This document shows, piece after piece, positions 46,977 to 54,664 of a stretch of 55,655 nt of DNA. The stretch is from Salipiger bermudensis HTCC2601. GTDB taxonomy: Bacteria; Pseudomonadota; Alphaproteobacteria; Rhodobacterales; Rhodobacteraceae. The notes beneath the pieces are model-generated. The model was given only the letters and a program-made list of their open reading frames with translations, made no database searches and was not told where the DNA came from. Each line of letters begins with the position of its first letter. Position 1 is the first letter of the stretch. Both the position numbers and the translations under genes were made by a program. The stretch spans positions 950,804 to 1,006,458 of the forward strand of contig NZ_DS022276.1 of NCBI RefSeq assembly GCF_000153725.1, in the 5' to 3' direction.

Positions 46977-48248
46977 ATGACCGCCCAGATGAAAATTCTC
47001 TGCATTCACCAGAATTTCCCCGGCCAGTACAAGCACCTCGCGCCCGCACTGGTGCAGCGGGGGCACGAGGTCGTGGCGCTGACCCTCAAGGTGAAGGAGC
47101 CGACGCAGTGGAATGGGGTGCGCGTCCTGCCCTACAAGATCAACGGCGGCAGCACCCAGGGCATCCACCCGTGGCTCGGGGATTTCGAGACCAAGCTGAT
47201 CCGCGGCACCAGTTGCTACAACGGGGCAGTGCAACTGAAGAAGCAGGGCTTCACCCCCGACGTGATTCTCGCCCATCACGGCTGGGGGGAGAGCATGTTC
47301 CTCAAGGATGTCTGGCCGCGCGCCCGGATGGGGCTGTATTGCGAGCTCTATCACCTGGCGTCGAAGCCCTTCGTCGGCTTCGACCCGGAGTTCGACAAGG
47401 CCCCGCCGGACACCAACGCGCTGCGCATCCGGATGAAGAACCTCAACAACCGGCTCCACGAAGAGATCATGGATGCCGGCATTTCGCCGACGCGGTTTCA
47501 GGCATCGACCTTTCCCGAGGCCTGGCAGGACCGCATCACCGTCGCGCATGACGGCATCGACACCGATCTCGTGCGCCCCAACCCGGACGCAACGCTCGAG
47601 GTCGGCGACGGCAAGGTGCTGACCCGCGACGACGAGGTCATCACCTTCATCAACCGCAACCTCGAGCCCTATCGCGGCTACCACATCTTCATGCGCGCCC
47701 TGCCCGAGATCCTGCGGCGGCGCCCCAATGCGCAGATCACCCTGATCGGCGGCGACGAGGTGAGCTACGGCTCGAAGCCGCCCAAGGGCACCACCTGGAA
47801 ACAGACGTTCATCGACGAGGTGAAGGACCGGATCTCGGAGGAAGACTGGGCGCGCGTGCACTTCCTTGGCCGGGTGCCCTATGACCGGTTCCTGTCGATG
47901 ATGCAGGTAAGCCGGGTGCACGTCTACCTGACCTACCCGTTCGTGCTGAGCTGGTCCCTGCTCGAGGCGATGAGCGCGGGCTGCGCGATCCTCGCCAGCG
48001 ACACCGCGCCGGTGCGCGAGGCGTTGACCGAGAACGAGACCGGCTGGATGGTCGATTTCTTCGACGTGAAGAGCCTTACCGACCGGCTCTGCACCCTGCT
48101 CGACGATCCCGAGACCCGCGCCCGGCTGGGGCAGGCTGCCCGCGCCCATGTGCGCGAGCATTACGATCTCAGAACCCGCTGCCTGCCGCAGCACATCGAG
48201 TGGGTCGAACGACTGCTGGCGCAGACGCCGCGGCCGGCCCGCGACTGA
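46977..48248 (+). CDS. GT4-family glycosyltransferase
   Basis: A 423-residue GT-B-fold protein. The N-terminal domain starts MKILCIHQNFPGQYKHLAPA (from residue 5) and the C-terminal domain (about 205-400) includes FINRNLEPYRGYHIFMRALP, ITLIGGDEVSYG and the donor-binding EX7E-like region LSWSLLEAMSAGCAILASDT. It probably adds a sugar from a nucleotide donor to an envelope glycan; the acceptor is unknown. ATG 46977 lies 174 nt from leuS and is divergent from it. Confidence 0.88.
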   Translation: MTAQMKILCIHQNFPGQYKHLAPALVQRGHEVVALTLKVKEPTQWNGVRVLPYKINGGSTQGIHPWLGDFETKLIRGTSCYNGAVQLKKQGFTPDVILAHHGWGESMFLKDVWPRARMGLYCELYHLASKPFVGFDPEFDKAPPDTNALRIRMKNLNNRLHEEIMDAGISPTRFQASTFPEAWQDRITVAHDGIDTDLVRPNPDATLEVGDGKVLTRDDEVITFINRNLEPYRGYHIFMRALPEILRRRPNAQITLIGGDEVSYGSKPPKGTTWKQTFIDEVKDRISEEDWARVHFLGRVPYDRFLSMMQVSRVHVYLTYPFVLSWSLLEAMSAGCAILASDTAPVREALTENETGWMVDFFDVKSLTDRLCTLLDDPETRARLGQAARAHVREHYDLRTRCLPQHIEWVERLLAQTPRPARD

Positions 48249-48287
48249 CGCGGCCACAGCTCTCCACCCGCGGCTGTCGCGGCGCCC

Positions 48288-48437
48288 CTAGCGCAGCGCG
48301 AAGTTCTCGGCCGAGAATGCCGACAGCGCGGCCCATTCCAGCGCCTTGCGCTCGGCTTCGCCATCGGGATGCATGAGAAGGGCGACAAGCGCGACCAACA
48401 GGCCGCACATCCCCCACAATTCTGTTCTGATCGACAT
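48288..48437 (-). CDS. 49-residue membrane-associated protein
   Basis: A small gene on the minus strand, translated MSIRTELWGMCGLLVALVAL and on to AENFALR. One hydrophobic helix (about residues 8-22) precedes a charged and Ala-rich amphipathic segment (about 25-49). I know no function. The codon pattern looks coding. It lies between the glycosyltransferase end (39 nt away, convergent) and the HNH gene. Confidence 0.55.
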   Translation of the reverse strand: MSIRTELWGMCGLLVALVALLMHPDGEAERKALEWAALSAFSAENFALR

Positions 48438-48560
48438 CTGCTCTGCCTCTGATTCTTTCTTGGGCGTCTTTTTGTGACTGGGAAGGTGGGCTTCCCGGCG
48501 ATCCGGATCAAGTCACGCTTTATGGCAGGATCGTGCGCGTGCTCGCGGCGCCACGCCGGG

Positions 48561-48854
48561 CTAGCGTTTGCGCCGTCCACCGCTGCTGCGCGCATGAAAG
48601 GCCGGCGGACGTTTGCCGACCCAGGCGAGGAAGCGCGCCATGCGGGGATGGGCGCGCAGCGCCTCGGGGGTGTTGAACGCGCGCGCCAGCTCGGCCTCGG
48701 TGAAGGTGGCGTGGATCTCGTTGTGGCAGATCTGGTGCAGCCGCACGACCGACCCGCCCTTGCCGCCCTTCAGTTTCGGCACGAGGTGATGCAGGCTCTG
48801 TTTCGCCTCTGGCGGGATCGGGCGCAGGCACAGGGGGCAGATCGGATCGGTCAT
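48561..48854 (-). CDS. small HNH endonuclease
   Basis: A 97-residue HNH protein. Two CxxC knuckle cysteines in DPICPLCLRPI (residues 3-13), the catalytic HH in SLHHLVPKLKGG (about 20-31) and the HNxxH ending VVRLHQICHNEIHATF (about 37-52) give the treble-clef metal site. The C-terminus is basic (RSSGGRRKR). Such short HNH proteins are often house-kept and of unknown target; phage packaging, restriction or repair roles are possible. No phage gene is nearby. Confidence 0.85.
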   Translation of the reverse strand: MTDPICPLCLRPIPPEAKQSLHHLVPKLKGGKGGSVVRLHQICHNEIHATFTEAELARAFNTPEALRAHPRMARFLAWVGKRPPAFHARSSGGRRKR

Positions 48855-48928
48855 GCGCGGCTCTTGAACGGGGGCGTCTGGCAGGGCAGAAGACTGGCGC
48901 CATTCACGGCAGGATCAAGGGGGCGTTG

Positions 48929-50137
48929 ATGCAGGCAGGGCACGAGATCGAGGCGCTGGTGATCGGCGGCGGCCCGGCCGGGCTGATGGCCGCCGACGCG
49001 CTGCTCTCGGCCGGGCACAGGGTGCTGCTGGCCGAGGCCAAGCCATCGCTCGGGCGCAAGTTCCTGATGGCGGGCAAGTCGGGGCTGAACCTGACCCGCG
49101 CTCAACCCTTCGGGCCGTTCCTCGCGGCCTATGGCAGCGCCGAGGCGGCGCTGCGCCCGATGCTGGCCGAGTTCACCCCCGAGACCGTGCAGGCCTGGGC
49201 CGAGGGGCTGGGCCAGACCACCTTCACCGGCTCCACGGGCCGGGTCTTCCCCACCGCGATGAAAGCCTCGCCGCTCTTGCGGTCGTGGCTGGCACGGCTC
49301 GACGCCATGGGGCTCGAGCGCCACACGCGCTGGCGCTGGACCGGCTGGGACGGCGAGGAAACCCGTTTCGAGACCCCCGACGGCACGCTGGCGCTGCGGC
49401 CGCGCGTGACGGTGCTGGCGCTTGGCGGAGCGAGCTGGGCCCGTCTTGGCTCGGACGGCGAGTGGACCGGGCATTTCGCAGGACAAGGCATCGAGGTCTC
49501 GCCGTTCCGGCCGGCCAATGCAGGTCTCTGCGTCGACTGGTCCGAGCACATGGCACCGCAGTTCGGCGCGCCGCTCAAGGGCGTGGCATTTCGCGCCGGC
49601 GGTCTGGTCTCGCGCGGCGAGGCGGTGATCTCGGCGCGCGGGCTCGAGGGCGGCGGGCTCTACCCGCTGTCGCCGGCGCTGCGCGAGGGCGCGGCTCTGG
49701 TCATCGACCTCGCGCCGGATGTCTCGGAGGAGGCTTTGACCGCAAGGCTCGCGAAGCCCCGCGGCAAGCAGAGCCTGTCGAACCACCTGCGCCGCGCGCT
49801 GAAGCTCTCGCCCGCCGCCCGCGCCCTGCTGATGGAATGCGCCCGCCCCCTGCCCGAGGATCCGGGCACGCTGGCCCGCACCGTCAAGGCACTTGAGCTG
49901 CCGCATCAGGGGCTGCGCCCGATGGACGAGGCAATCTCGACCGCCGGCGGCGTCGCCTTCGCGGCGCTCGACGAGGGCCTGATGCTGACGCAGCGCCCAG
50001 GCTGTTTCGTGGCCGGAGAGATGATCGACTGGGAGGCGCCGACCGGCGGCTACCTGCTCACCGCCTGCTTCGCGACCGGGCTCTGGGCCGGACGCCATGC
50101 GGCGCGCTACCTGTCGTCACGCGGCCGCACACCGTAG
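48929..50137 (+). CDS. HI0933/TIGR03862-type flavoprotein
   Basis: A 402-residue FAD protein of the BaiN/HI0933 family. The N-terminal nucleotide fold is ALVIGGGPAGLMAADALLSA (about residues 9-28), followed by the family motif GRKFLMAGKSGLNLTR (about 44-59) and the late loop CFVAGEMIDWEAPTGGYLLT (about 355). Members are NAD(P)/FAD-dependent oxidoreductases with unknown substrates in most bacteria. I start at ATG 48929; a TTG three bases upstream is less likely. Its end overlaps the convergent PPOX gene by 31 nt. Confidence 0.9.
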   Translation: MQAGHEIEALVIGGGPAGLMAADALLSAGHRVLLAEAKPSLGRKFLMAGKSGLNLTRAQPFGPFLAAYGSAEAALRPMLAEFTPETVQAWAEGLGQTTFTGSTGRVFPTAMKASPLLRSWLARLDAMGLERHTRWRWTGWDGEETRFETPDGTLALRPRVTVLALGGASWARLGSDGEWTGHFAGQGIEVSPFRPANAGLCVDWSEHMAPQFGAPLKGVAFRAGGLVSRGEAVISARGLEGGGLYPLSPALREGAALVIDLAPDVSEEALTARLAKPRGKQSLSNHLRRALKLSPAARALLMECARPLPEDPGTLARTVKALELPHQGLRPMDEAISTAGGVAFAALDEGLMLTQRPGCFVAGEMIDWEAPTGGYLLTACFATGLWAGRHAARYLSSRGRTP

Positions 50138-50550
50138 CTGCGCATCGCGCCCTCACGCATCTCGGCGACCTCGGTTTCCGGATAGAAGAGATAGCTTGGC
50201 GCGCGCACGGCACTTTCGGTGCTCACATCGACGGCGATGACGTTGCGAATGCGGAAGCGGGTGCCGACCTGCGCCAGCAGCGGGGCGGCGAGCGCGTCGA
50301 ACCCCTCGCTGTCCGCTGGCACGACACGGGCGCGCCCTTCCAGACGCCTCCCGCGCTGGCTGAACACGTCGATCAGGCTGATGCAGACCGCCGGGTTGGC
50401 GCGGATGTTGCGCAGGCTGCGACCCGATGCGATCTCGGCGATCAGGAAGACGCCCTCGGAGGGCTCGGCATAGACCTCCTTCGGCGACACGTTCGGCAGC
50501 CCCTCTTCGGACACCGTCGCCAGCCAGCACAAAATGGCCCTGTCTTCCAT
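50107..50550 (-). CDS. pyridoxamine 5'-phosphate oxidase-fold FMN protein
   Basis: A 147-residue split-barrel protein beginning MEDRAILCWLATVSEEGLPN. Typical PPOX strands are NVSPKEVYAEPSEGVFLIAE, SLRNIRANPAVCISLIDVF and the domain end AVDVSTESAVRAPSYLF. Members bind FMN or F420; only some oxidise pyridoxamine phosphate. ATG 50550 starts the domain; a longer frame from 50790 adds Arg-rich residues with no family support. It converges on the flavoprotein gene, overlapping 31 nt. Confidence 0.86.
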   Translation of the reverse strand: MEDRAILCWLATVSEEGLPNVSPKEVYAEPSEGVFLIAEIASGRSLRNIRANPAVCISLIDVFSQRGRRLEGRARVVPADSEGFDALAAPLLAQVGTRFRIRNVIAVDVSTESAVRAPSYLFYPETEVAEMREGAMRSYGVRPRDDR

Positions 50551-51038
50551 CCCGCCTCCTCCCGTCTCCGTGGCCCGGTCGACCCTGATGGCACGCGACG
50601 GGGCCGTCAACAGACGAAAGGGGCGTGTCAAACGCCGAGCGAAAGCGGATCGAAGCTTCGGTTTACTGGGGTTTGACTGCGTGCGGTGGCAAGCAATCCC
50701 GCCGCAACCGCCGAGCATGTCCGACCCAAACCGAACCTTGGATGCCGCAAGGCGAACGACCGCAATGCGGACGAAGCCGACTTCCGCCAAAGGTCCTGTG
50801 TGGATGGCCCCCGCATAGCAAGGCTTAAATGAGATTGCGTGTACCTTTTCAGAAGCGGTCTTGTGTCCGGCCTGTTGATGCGGTCATCGCCGCTGGCCCT
50901 GATGGGATCCGCAGATCAGGTTCCTATCTGCTTTGCGGGCAATGGCGCCCGGGACATTCGTCGGAGCGTCCTGATCGTTGCGGCTGAACGGTACACCATC
51001 ACATCGTTGGTCTTGCTATCTCGTTGGCGCGCGCCGTC
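50551..51038. other. non-coding stretch downstream of the transposase
   Basis: About 490 nt without a convincing gene. It begins as GC-rich chromosomal DNA and becomes mixed in composition toward the transposase stop. A hairpin (GCACGCCGT with ACGGCGCGC, read on the minus strand, about 51028-51050) overlaps the transposase stop. One end of the IS must lie here, but I could not fix its boundary. The transposase-downstream part could encode the RNA that some IS110/IS1111 elements use. Confidence 0.4.
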
Positions 51039-52058
51039 TCATACGGCGTGCGGCTTGTAGGGCTCGTCTCTGGTCAATACAGCCCACATGATCCGGGCCG
51101 TCTTGTTCGCCATGGCGACAGTCGCAAGCCGCGCTGGCTTTCTCTGCAGCAGCTTCGTCAGCCAGGGGTCGGCGCGCTCGGGGCGGGTCGCAACTTGCCG
51201 GATGCGCGATGTCATACCGACAACGATAAGCTGGCGTAGGTATCGGTCACCCATCTTGGTGATCTTTCCCAACCGCTCTTTACCACCGCTGGAATGATTG
51301 CGTGGTGTCAGGCCAAGCCACGCCGCAAACTCTCGACCGCTCCGGAATTGGCGGCCCGACCCAATCGTAGCGGCCACGGCCGAGGCAGTGACGGGCCCGA
51401 CGCCGGGAATGGTCTGCAGGAGTTGAGCTTGGCGGCTGAGACGGGCCTGAATACGCATCGTGATCTCGTACCAGCCGAGGCGATTGTGCAGATCGACCAA
51501 CTGTCGGCTGAGGACGCGCAGAACGTCCTGGGCCAGATCGGGCAGTTCCGGCTGCTTGCCGTCGATGATGGACCTGGCGAACTCGATGGCGCGCGCGACG
51601 CCCCGAGCGATGGTGATCCCGAACTCCGCTGCAAGGCTCCGGACCATGTTGATCAGCTGCGTCCTCTGGCGCACGATGAAGTCACGCGCGCGGTGCAAGG
51701 ACAAGAGTGCCTGCTGCTCCTCGGACTTGATCTCGACGAAGCGCATCGTGGGCCTTGTCACGGCTTCGCAGATCGCTTCGGCGTCGACCGCATCGGACTT
51801 GCCACGCTTCACGTAGGGTTTGACGTACATTGGCGGCATCAGTCGGACGGTATGGCCGAGTTGCGAAAGCTCCCGCGCCCAATGGTGGCTCGATGCGCAG
51901 GCTTCGATGCCGATGAGGCAGGGCGACAGTCGCTCGAAGAACGCCAGCACCTGCGCCCGTCTCAACGGTCGGTTGAAGGCAACCTCTCCGGTCCCGGTCA
52001 CTCCGTGGACTTGAAAGATGTTCTTGGCCAGGTCGAGGCCGACGGTGGTAACTTGCAT
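51039..52058 (-). CDS. IS110-family transposase (DEDD recombinase)
   Basis: A 339-residue, apparently intact transposase. The N-terminal RuvC-like DEDD domain has D9 (VGLDLAKNIFQVHG), E52 (GIEACASSHHWAR), and D89 and D92 (RGKSDAVDAEAI). The C-terminal Tnp domain (about residues 212-300) begins LLQTIPGVGPVTASAVAATI and carries the conserved serines in GLTPRNHSSGGKERLG (256-257). Such enzymes insert via an RNA-guided mechanism with a bridge or seeker RNA from a non-coding end (recent family knowledge). ATG 52058 is chosen: the 34 residues upstream (from 52160) have no family similarity. The ribosome site GGAG lies inside a predicted stem. Confidence 0.93.
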   Translation of the reverse strand: MQVTTVGLDLAKNIFQVHGVTGTGEVAFNRPLRRAQVLAFFERLSPCLIGIEACASSHHWARELSQLGHTVRLMPPMYVKPYVKRGKSDAVDAEAICEAVTRPTMRFVEIKSEEQQALLSLHRARDFIVRQRTQLINMVRSLAAEFGITIARGVARAIEFARSIIDGKQPELPDLAQDVLRVLSRQLVDLHNRLGWYEITMRIQARLSRQAQLLQTIPGVGPVTASAVAATIGSGRQFRSGREFAAWLGLTPRNHSSGGKERLGKITKMGDRYLRQLIVVGMTSRIRQVATRPERADPWLTKLLQRKPARLATVAMANKTARIMWAVLTRDEPYKPHAV

Positions 52059-52138
52059 GGGGTGGCTCCTTTCGATCGCAGATTCTGACACCTGCAGTAT
52101 GGCGTGTTGCGACGCCGGGAGCGGGAGCCATCCACCCC
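52059..52138 (-). ncRNA. folded transposase leader, candidate bridge-RNA region
   Basis: On the minus strand GGGGT...GGCTCC (52138-52124) can pair with GGAGCC-ACCCC (52069-52059), just before the ATG, enclosing a smaller hairpin (GGCGT/ACGCC at 52116-52101). The outer stem buries the transposase ribosome site. IS110-group elements encode their bridge RNA in the non-coding end upstream of the recombinase, so this could be part of it or a translation control; neither is proven. Confidence 0.4.
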
Positions 52139-52147
52139 ATCTGCTTT

Positions 52148-52185
52148 TGGAACGGGACAAAAACGGTCGTTTTTGTCCCGTTCCA
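52148..52185. repeat. perfect 18-bp-arm palindrome beside the IS
   Basis: TGGAACGGGACAAAAACG and its exact reverse complement flank a central GT. Its core (52159-52172) is a 14-mer that recurs exactly at 53433-53446. It lies between the transposase leader and the two-gene cassette and has no T-run of a normal terminator. Confidence 0.8.
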
Positions 52186-52237
52186 GAAACCTACGAGTTT
52201 TGGCATTTTTCTGCGTTATAGTAGCTGGTTGAGTCAT

Positions 52238-52810
52238 TTATTGTGTCTCCAACGCCAGCGCTCCGGACACAGAGTTTACAACGATCATCATAGTGGAGAT
52301 GTTCGAAACGAGACGATTTACTGTCGTGCGACCTTCAGAACTTGCAGCTGCGTCCGGGCCAAAATCAATTTCCTGAAGCGTACTCACCAATCCAGCTAGT
52401 TCTAAACTTTGGTCACTAGAATAGCGTGCCAGATCGGCTGCAGTCTCGATCTCCGCGTTCCCTACCAGCTGGATAGCATCCTCATCAATTTGTGCGACGG
52501 CCTCTATTGACACGACGAGCGTTTGTAAGTCGTCTGTCTGCAAACCTTGGAACAGTTCCGCAGCTGAAGTAAGCCTCTCTATCGCAGCAGAAGTTGTTTC
52601 TAAGGAGTTAACGCTCGTCTCGTCCTGCTCTATTTGCAGCAGCACGTCGTGGATCAGCGCCAAACCCTCGAGAGTGTTCACTGCCGCTTCTTGAAAGCGC
52701 GCCAGCGTCTCCTCTGAAACCGTTCCAGGTGGAGGCTGGAAGAACCAAGCATGAGCAGGCAACGTATAAAGTACGGCGCTGAGAACTAATCCAACAAGTC
52801 TATTGCGCAT
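52238..52810 (-). CDS. secreted helical protein of the two-gene cassette
   Basis: A 190-residue protein not recognised by eye. A clear signal peptide (residues 1-21, LVGLVLSAVLYTLPAHA) puts it in the periplasm or outside. The mature part is almost entirely acidic amphipathic helix, Glu/Thr/Ser/Leu-rich, with no cysteines and no catalytic motif I can see. Start ATG 52810 overlaps the upstream membrane-protein gene by 11 nt, so the two are co-expressed. The DNA is much less GC-rich than the flanks, a sign of transfer. A structural, adhesive or effector role is possible; nothing in the sequence decides it. Confidence 0.65.
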   Translation of the reverse strand: MRNRLVGLVLSAVLYTLPAHAWFFQPPPGTVSEETLARFQEAAVNTLEGLALIHDVLLQIEQDETSVNSLETTSAAIERLTSAAELFQGLQTDDLQTLVVSIEAVAQIDEDAIQLVGNAEIETAADLARYSSDQSLELAGLVSTLQEIDFGPDAAASSEGRTTVNRLVSNISTMMIVVNSVSGALALETQ

Positions 52811-53420
52811 CGCTGCACCCTCTTAAAACTTCGGTGAAGTTATTTGGAAAATCGCCACGGTCAAGTAAAGGAGCGGCTATCCTGAGAAAGCCAGGTGATT
52901 GATAGGTCTGACACATATCTCGCTGGACTAGTTCCCACGTTTCATTGTCGATCAGGCCACCATCACGGTAAATGTATTGTTCTGAGAAAAAGCTAAGTGT
53001 CTTTTGGACAAAAACTGTTTCTTCTAGCTGCGGAGGCTCTACTCCAAAGAGCCTCTCGGCGAGATCAGCGTTTGCCGCTAACGCATCATATAGGTCTCTA
53101 CCGTGCGCAAGCGAGGTTCCAATGGCCTGTGCTTGAACGGCTTGGCGGGCTAAATAGAACTGCCGAGCGCTGATGGCAACGGACACGATTAGAACGATTG
53201 CTGAGATTATTGAAATGATCGCAGCGGTGGAGGCAATTTCGTCTTTGAATGTTTTGAGAAAAGCCAATTTCAAATACCTTGCCGTTCGTTGATACGTATC
53301 ACGCCTCTCAGTCAGTGAATTAGTTACCGGTAATATTAGAAGTTTATCTAGCCCGTGCAACCCCAAAGGAACAGCACGAACTTCAGTGACACCAGAATTG
53401 AGACCCAACCCCCCTGACAC
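52800..53420 (-). CDS. membrane-anchored protein of the two-gene cassette
   Basis: A 206-residue protein, family not recognised. One strong membrane helix (about residues 64-86, AIISIISAIVLIVSVAISAR) follows a basic N-terminal segment. The C-terminal domain of about 115 residues (RDLYDALAANADLAERLFG, then FFSEQYIYRDGGLIDNETWE) ends with two cysteines (RDMCQTYQS and RGCSDAQ). GTG 53420 gives the longest form; a TTG further in (about 53278, LKLAFLK) would still keep the helix, so the start is uncertain. It overlaps the secreted-protein gene. Low GC content and position beside an IS suggest an acquired unit. Confidence 0.6.
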   Translation of the reverse strand: MSGGLGLNSGVTEVRAVPLGLHGLDKLLILPVTNSLTERRDTYQRTARYLKLAFLKTFKDEIASTAAIISIISAIVLIVSVAISARQFYLARQAVQAQAIGTSLAHGRDLYDALAANADLAERLFGVEPPQLEETVFVQKTLSFFSEQYIYRDGGLIDNETWELVQRDMCQTYQSPGFLRIAAPLLDRGDFPNNFTEVLRGCSDAQ

Positions 53421-53756
53421 AACCTATACGCCAAAAACGGTCGTTTCTATCCGGCCACACGTTCCTAAGCGTTTTCATGGGTTTAGCCAGGGCAGAACCC
53501 CAAAGCAAAATCCATGTGGTGCTCGCACGGTTTGGGCTGCACGGCAGAGCGGCCGTTCGCTGCAGTCCGTCGAAGGCGTAGGTCGGGCTCGAAGCCGTCG
53601 TCCGCCGCATGGGGCGCGAACGACAACTTATCCCTGGCACATGCGATCTGGGTCAGCGACCTGACAGGACGGTCGCTTTTGTCTGAAACCTGAAAGGGGC
53701 GCCCGCATTCGGACGCCCCTTCTGACTTGCTTGAGAAGCCAATCGCGTCTCGTCGA
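53421..53756. other. gap between cassette and D-amino-acid genes
   Basis: About 340 nt. It begins with the second copy of the 14-mer (53433-53446), then a stretch with no convincing gene, a degenerate third copy of the motif (about 53669-53691) and a terminator hairpin (53694-53721). Confidence 0.45.
53691..53721 (-). terminator. terminator after the D-amino-acid transaminase gene
   Basis: AAGGGGCG (53694-53701) pairs with CGCCCCTT (53714-53721), 8 bp, with a weaker inner stem. On the minus strand TTTC follows. It is 36 nt past the transaminase stop at 53757. Confidence 0.6.
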
Positions 53757-54620
53757 TCAGACCGCGACCTTGCGGCTTTCCTCGAGATAGATTTCACGCA
53801 GGCGGGCCGCCACGTCGCCCGGCGTGCCGGTGCCGATGGTGGCGCCGTCGATCTCGACCACCGGCATCACGAAGGCCGAGGCCGAGGTGAAGAACGCCTC
53901 GTCGGCCTCCTTGGCCTCCTCGATGGTGAAGGGGCGCTCTTCGACGACCATCTGCGCCTCGCGGGCGAATTTCAGCACCGCGGCGCGGGTGATGCCGTGC
54001 AGGATGTCGGTCGACAGGTTGCGGGTGATGATCTTGCCGTCCTTGACGATATAGGCGTTGTTCGAGGTGCCCTCGGTGACAAAGCCGTCCTCGACCATCC
54101 ACGCATCGTCGCAGCCGGCCTTCTTGGCCATCATCTTGCCCATCGACGGGTAGAGCAGCTGCACCGTCTTGATGTCGCGGCGGCCCCAGCGGATGTCCTC
54201 GATCGAGATCACCTTGATGCCCTTCTTGGCGGTCGGGTTGTCCGCGAGGCCGGGCTTGTTCTGGGTGAACAGAACCAGCGTCGGCTCGGTGGTCTCGGGG
54301 TCGGGGAAGGCGAAGTCGCGGTCGCCGGGCGCGCCACGGGTGACCTGAAGGTAGATCAGCCCCTCTTCGATGCCGTTGAGTTCCACCAGCTTGCGGTGGA
54401 TCTCGATCAGGTCGTCGAAGGCGGCGGGCTTCTTCATGTCGAGCTCGTTCAGCGACCGCTCGAGCCGCTTCTGGTGGCCCTCGAAGTCGATCAGCTTGCC
54501 ACCCAGCACGGAGGTCACCTCGTAGACGCCATCGGCCATCAGGAAGGCGCGGTCGAAGATCGAGACCTTGGCCTCGGTCTCGGGCAGGTACTCTCCGTTA
54601 ACGTAGACAGTGCGGGTCAT
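53757..54620 (-). CDS. dat: D-amino-acid transaminase (class IV PLP)
   Basis: A 287-residue class IV aminotransferase. The PLP-binding lysine is K151 in RRDIKTVQLLYPSM, matching the DIK-x-L pattern of D-amino-acid transaminases. Further family marks are FDRAFLMADGVYEVTSV (about residues 22-38), LEELN-like N-terminal packing and VTEGTSNNAYIVKDGK (about 185). It exchanges amino groups between D-amino acids and 2-oxo acids. It lies directly downstream of a DgcA-like racemase, so the pair probably breaks down D-glutamate or other D-amino acids. Confidence 0.9.
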   Translation of the reverse strand: MTRTVYVNGEYLPETEAKVSIFDRAFLMADGVYEVTSVLGGKLIDFEGHQKRLERSLNELDMKKPAAFDDLIEIHRKLVELNGIEEGLIYLQVTRGAPGDRDFAFPDPETTEPTLVLFTQNKPGLADNPTAKKGIKVISIEDIRWGRRDIKTVQLLYPSMGKMMAKKAGCDDAWMVEDGFVTEGTSNNAYIVKDGKIITRNLSTDILHGITRAAVLKFAREAQMVVEERPFTIEEAKEADEAFFTSASAFVMPVVEIDGATIGTGTPGDVAARLREIYLEESRKVAV

Positions 54621-54664
54621 GTAAGGGGTCTCCAGTCAGGTCGGTCGGGAGCGGCGGGCGGGGA

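Larger units (their letters stand above)
51039..52147 (-). mobile_element. IS110-family insertion sequence (ends approximate)
   Basis: A single transposase gene plus a structured 5' leader. IS110 elements generally lack terminal inverted repeats and target duplications, so I could not place either end exactly. The right end given stops at the palindrome beginning 52148; the left end could lie several hundred bases further left, toward 50800. GC content falls visibly to the right of the element. Confidence 0.6.

Noticed and set aside
44181-48248. A 1355-codon open frame on the plus strand that runs through leuS before the glycosyltransferase
   Set aside because: Only the part from 46977 on is the glycosyltransferase; the rest is antisense to leuS and is open only because of GC-rich codon use.
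50551-50790. N-terminal extension of the PPOX-fold protein
   Set aside because: The added residues are Arg/Ser-rich with no domain support; ATG 50550 starts the conserved barrel.
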